A stretch of 12,586 nucleotides of DNA from an uncultured Erysipelotrichaceae bacterium (GTDB lineage Bacteria; Bacillota_I; Bacilli_A; RF39; UBA660): assembly GCA_902797005.1 (NCBI GenBank), contig CADBRE010000010.1, positions 1-12,586 on the forward strand. The letters are read 5' to 3'. Position numbers and translations under genes: made by a program. Positions 11,970-12,586 of the stretch are shown here, in pieces (positions within the stretch are counted from its first letter, which is position 1; every line of letters starts with the position of its first letter). The notes beneath the pieces were generated by a model, which saw only the letters and a list, made by a program, of their open reading frames with translations, had not been told where the DNA came from and did no database searches.

Positions 11970-12586
11970 GCTTTATCTGATAAGGACTATCTATTGTCCC
12001 GTTTCCTGATAGCCATTTTGTATTAGCTGTTAATGATAAGACAGGACGAATAACGCCATTAGAATTCGTCACGTCGACGTAGGAGTTGAAGCGGCCAGGG
12101 GGGTTAGACCCGTGGACGCCCCACGCGCCAGCAAAGGACGAAGAAGTGATGATACTAGGGCTAATTGTCCACCACCAGTTAGTACCAGTAATAGACTTTT
12201 CGGCTGTTGTACCAGTTGCATTAGCATTCAAATAATACCATGCATTTGAATTGTTTGTGCCTGACTTTCCTCCGGCAAATGCTACTTCATCCGCTGTCAT
12301 TAAAGCTATTGGATAATCAAGATATCCATTCGTAAATTCACTACCATTAATGTTATACTTGTCTTTACTATATCTATCTTCTTTTGTGTTTCCATTTACA
12401 AGTGCCCATTCAATTCTTTCTTTAAATCCAGTTTCGCTTGCTCCGCATGCATATGATGGAGTAGTTGATCTCTTATTAAATCCAAATGTAATATCAGGTT
12501 GCATTACTGTATTACCGCTTCTATCATTACAATATACCGCTTTTGTATCTATATAATCTTCATATTCAGTATTTTCAAATGTAGCT
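11962..12586 (-). CDS. DUF6273-like surface protein, C-terminal part (5' end outside window)
   Basis: The frame is open from the window edge, giving 207 visible residues; the ATG at 12504 is internal, not the start. The pattern is that of DUF6273-like or FISUMP-like domains with a C-type-lectin/formylglycine-enzyme type fold: YPIALMTADEVAFAGG, then TNWWWTISPS, a variable stretch and GVIRPVLSL, ending GNGTIDSPYQIKLD. Such domains are common at the C-termini of secreted or pilin-like proteins of gut Bacillota. No sortase motif or membrane segment follows, so any anchor must be N-terminal. Codon use is ordinary and AT-rich except in residues encoded at 12067-12153, which look like a retroelement-diversified region. 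No terminator separates it from glyS; its last codons overlap the glyS promoter. Family call moderate; secretion is inferred. Confidence 0.75.
   Translation of the reverse strand, partial: ATFENTEYEDYIDTKAVYCNDRSGNTVMQPDITFGFNKRSTTPSYACGASETGFKERIEWALVNGNTKEDRYSKDKYNINGSEFTNGYLDYPIALMTADEVAFAGGKSGTNNSNAWYYLNANATGTTAEKSITGTNWWWTISPSIITSSSFAGAWGVHGSNPPGRFNSYVDVTNSNGVIRPVLSLTANTKWLSGNGTIDSPYQIKLD
12067..12153 (-). other. Putative diversity-generating retroelement variable region (VR)
   Basis: This 29-codon block runs from ATC ATC to GTG ACG on the minus strand. Seventeen codons end in C and none in A. By count, 47 of 70 bases in 12071-12140 are G or C, and the coding strand has only 7 adenines there, while the rest of the gene is AT-rich. 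Adenine loss and NNC codons are what adenine-specific mutagenesis of AAC codons leaves behind. The block sits between conserved WWWTISPS and NGVIRPVLSL, where such domains carry their ligand-binding loops. No template or reverse transcriptase is in the window. Confidence 0.6.

Noticed and set aside
11983..11999. GGAC-N8-GTCC inverted repeat just downstream of the putative variable region, as the hairpin that often follows DGR targets.
   Set aside because: The stem is only 4 bp with an 8-nt loop and lies about 70 nt away; it could easily be chance.
12330..12504. ATG at 12504 as the start of the surface protein.
   Set aside because: No ribosome binding site precedes it and the same frame stays open to the window edge with a plausible sequence, so the gene continues outside.

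Overview
The window comes from a low-GC, monoderm-type member of the Bacillota. It uses the standard bacterial code: TAA, TAG and TGA all act as stops and TGG encodes tryptophan. The sequence is AT-rich, with strong AGGAG/AAGGG ribosome binding sites, consensus sigma-A promoters, a single-chain glycyl-tRNA synthetase, a T-box-like leader, and Tad-type pilus genes with no secretin or outer-membrane parts. An uncultured gut lineage (RF39-, Erysipelotrichales- or Clostridia-like) is plausible, but taxonomy cannot be settled here.

Layout. (1) 1-1199, plus strand: two head-to-tail copies of a DUF1016/YhcG-type PDDEXK nuclease gene, the first cut by the window edge. (2) 1196-6273, minus strand: a compact eight-gene Tad (type IVc) pilus operon, in transcription order Flp pilin, GFTLVE-type pilin-like protein, TadE, a second TadE/TadG-like protein, CpaE/TadZ ATPase, TadA/CpaF ATPase, TadB and TadC. 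It runs from a promoter at about 6293-6321 to a hairpin shared with the convergent nuclease gene. (3) 6344-7379, plus strand: a DUF192 gene divergent from the pilus operon, tRNA-Ser(GCU) with its own promoter, a small DUF2624-like gene and rpmB (bL28). (4) 7385-11808, minus strand, separately terminated genes: UcpA-like dehydrogenase, folD, an AAA_14/DUF4143 ATPase and glyS. (5) 11809-11969: glyS promoter and leader. (6) 11962-12586, minus strand: the C-terminal part of a DUF6273-like surface protein, cut by the window end.

Two things deserve most attention. The glyS leader reads as a T-box riboswitch reduced to an ultrashort Stem I: kink-turn strands GAUGA/GAGC, a Gly codon GGA in the terminal loop, and a UGGA bulge matching the UCCA end of tRNA-Gly. 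Its antiterminator lies nested inside the terminator-like helix instead of competing with it. The DUF6273-like gene carries an 87-nt block with extreme codon use: 17 of 29 codons end in C, none ends in A, and the 70-nt core is 67% GC in an otherwise AT-rich window. This is the pattern expected of an adenine-mutagenised variable region of a diversity-generating retroelement whose template and reverse transcriptase lie outside the window.

Intergenic stretches are short; none above 300 bases lacks a gene.
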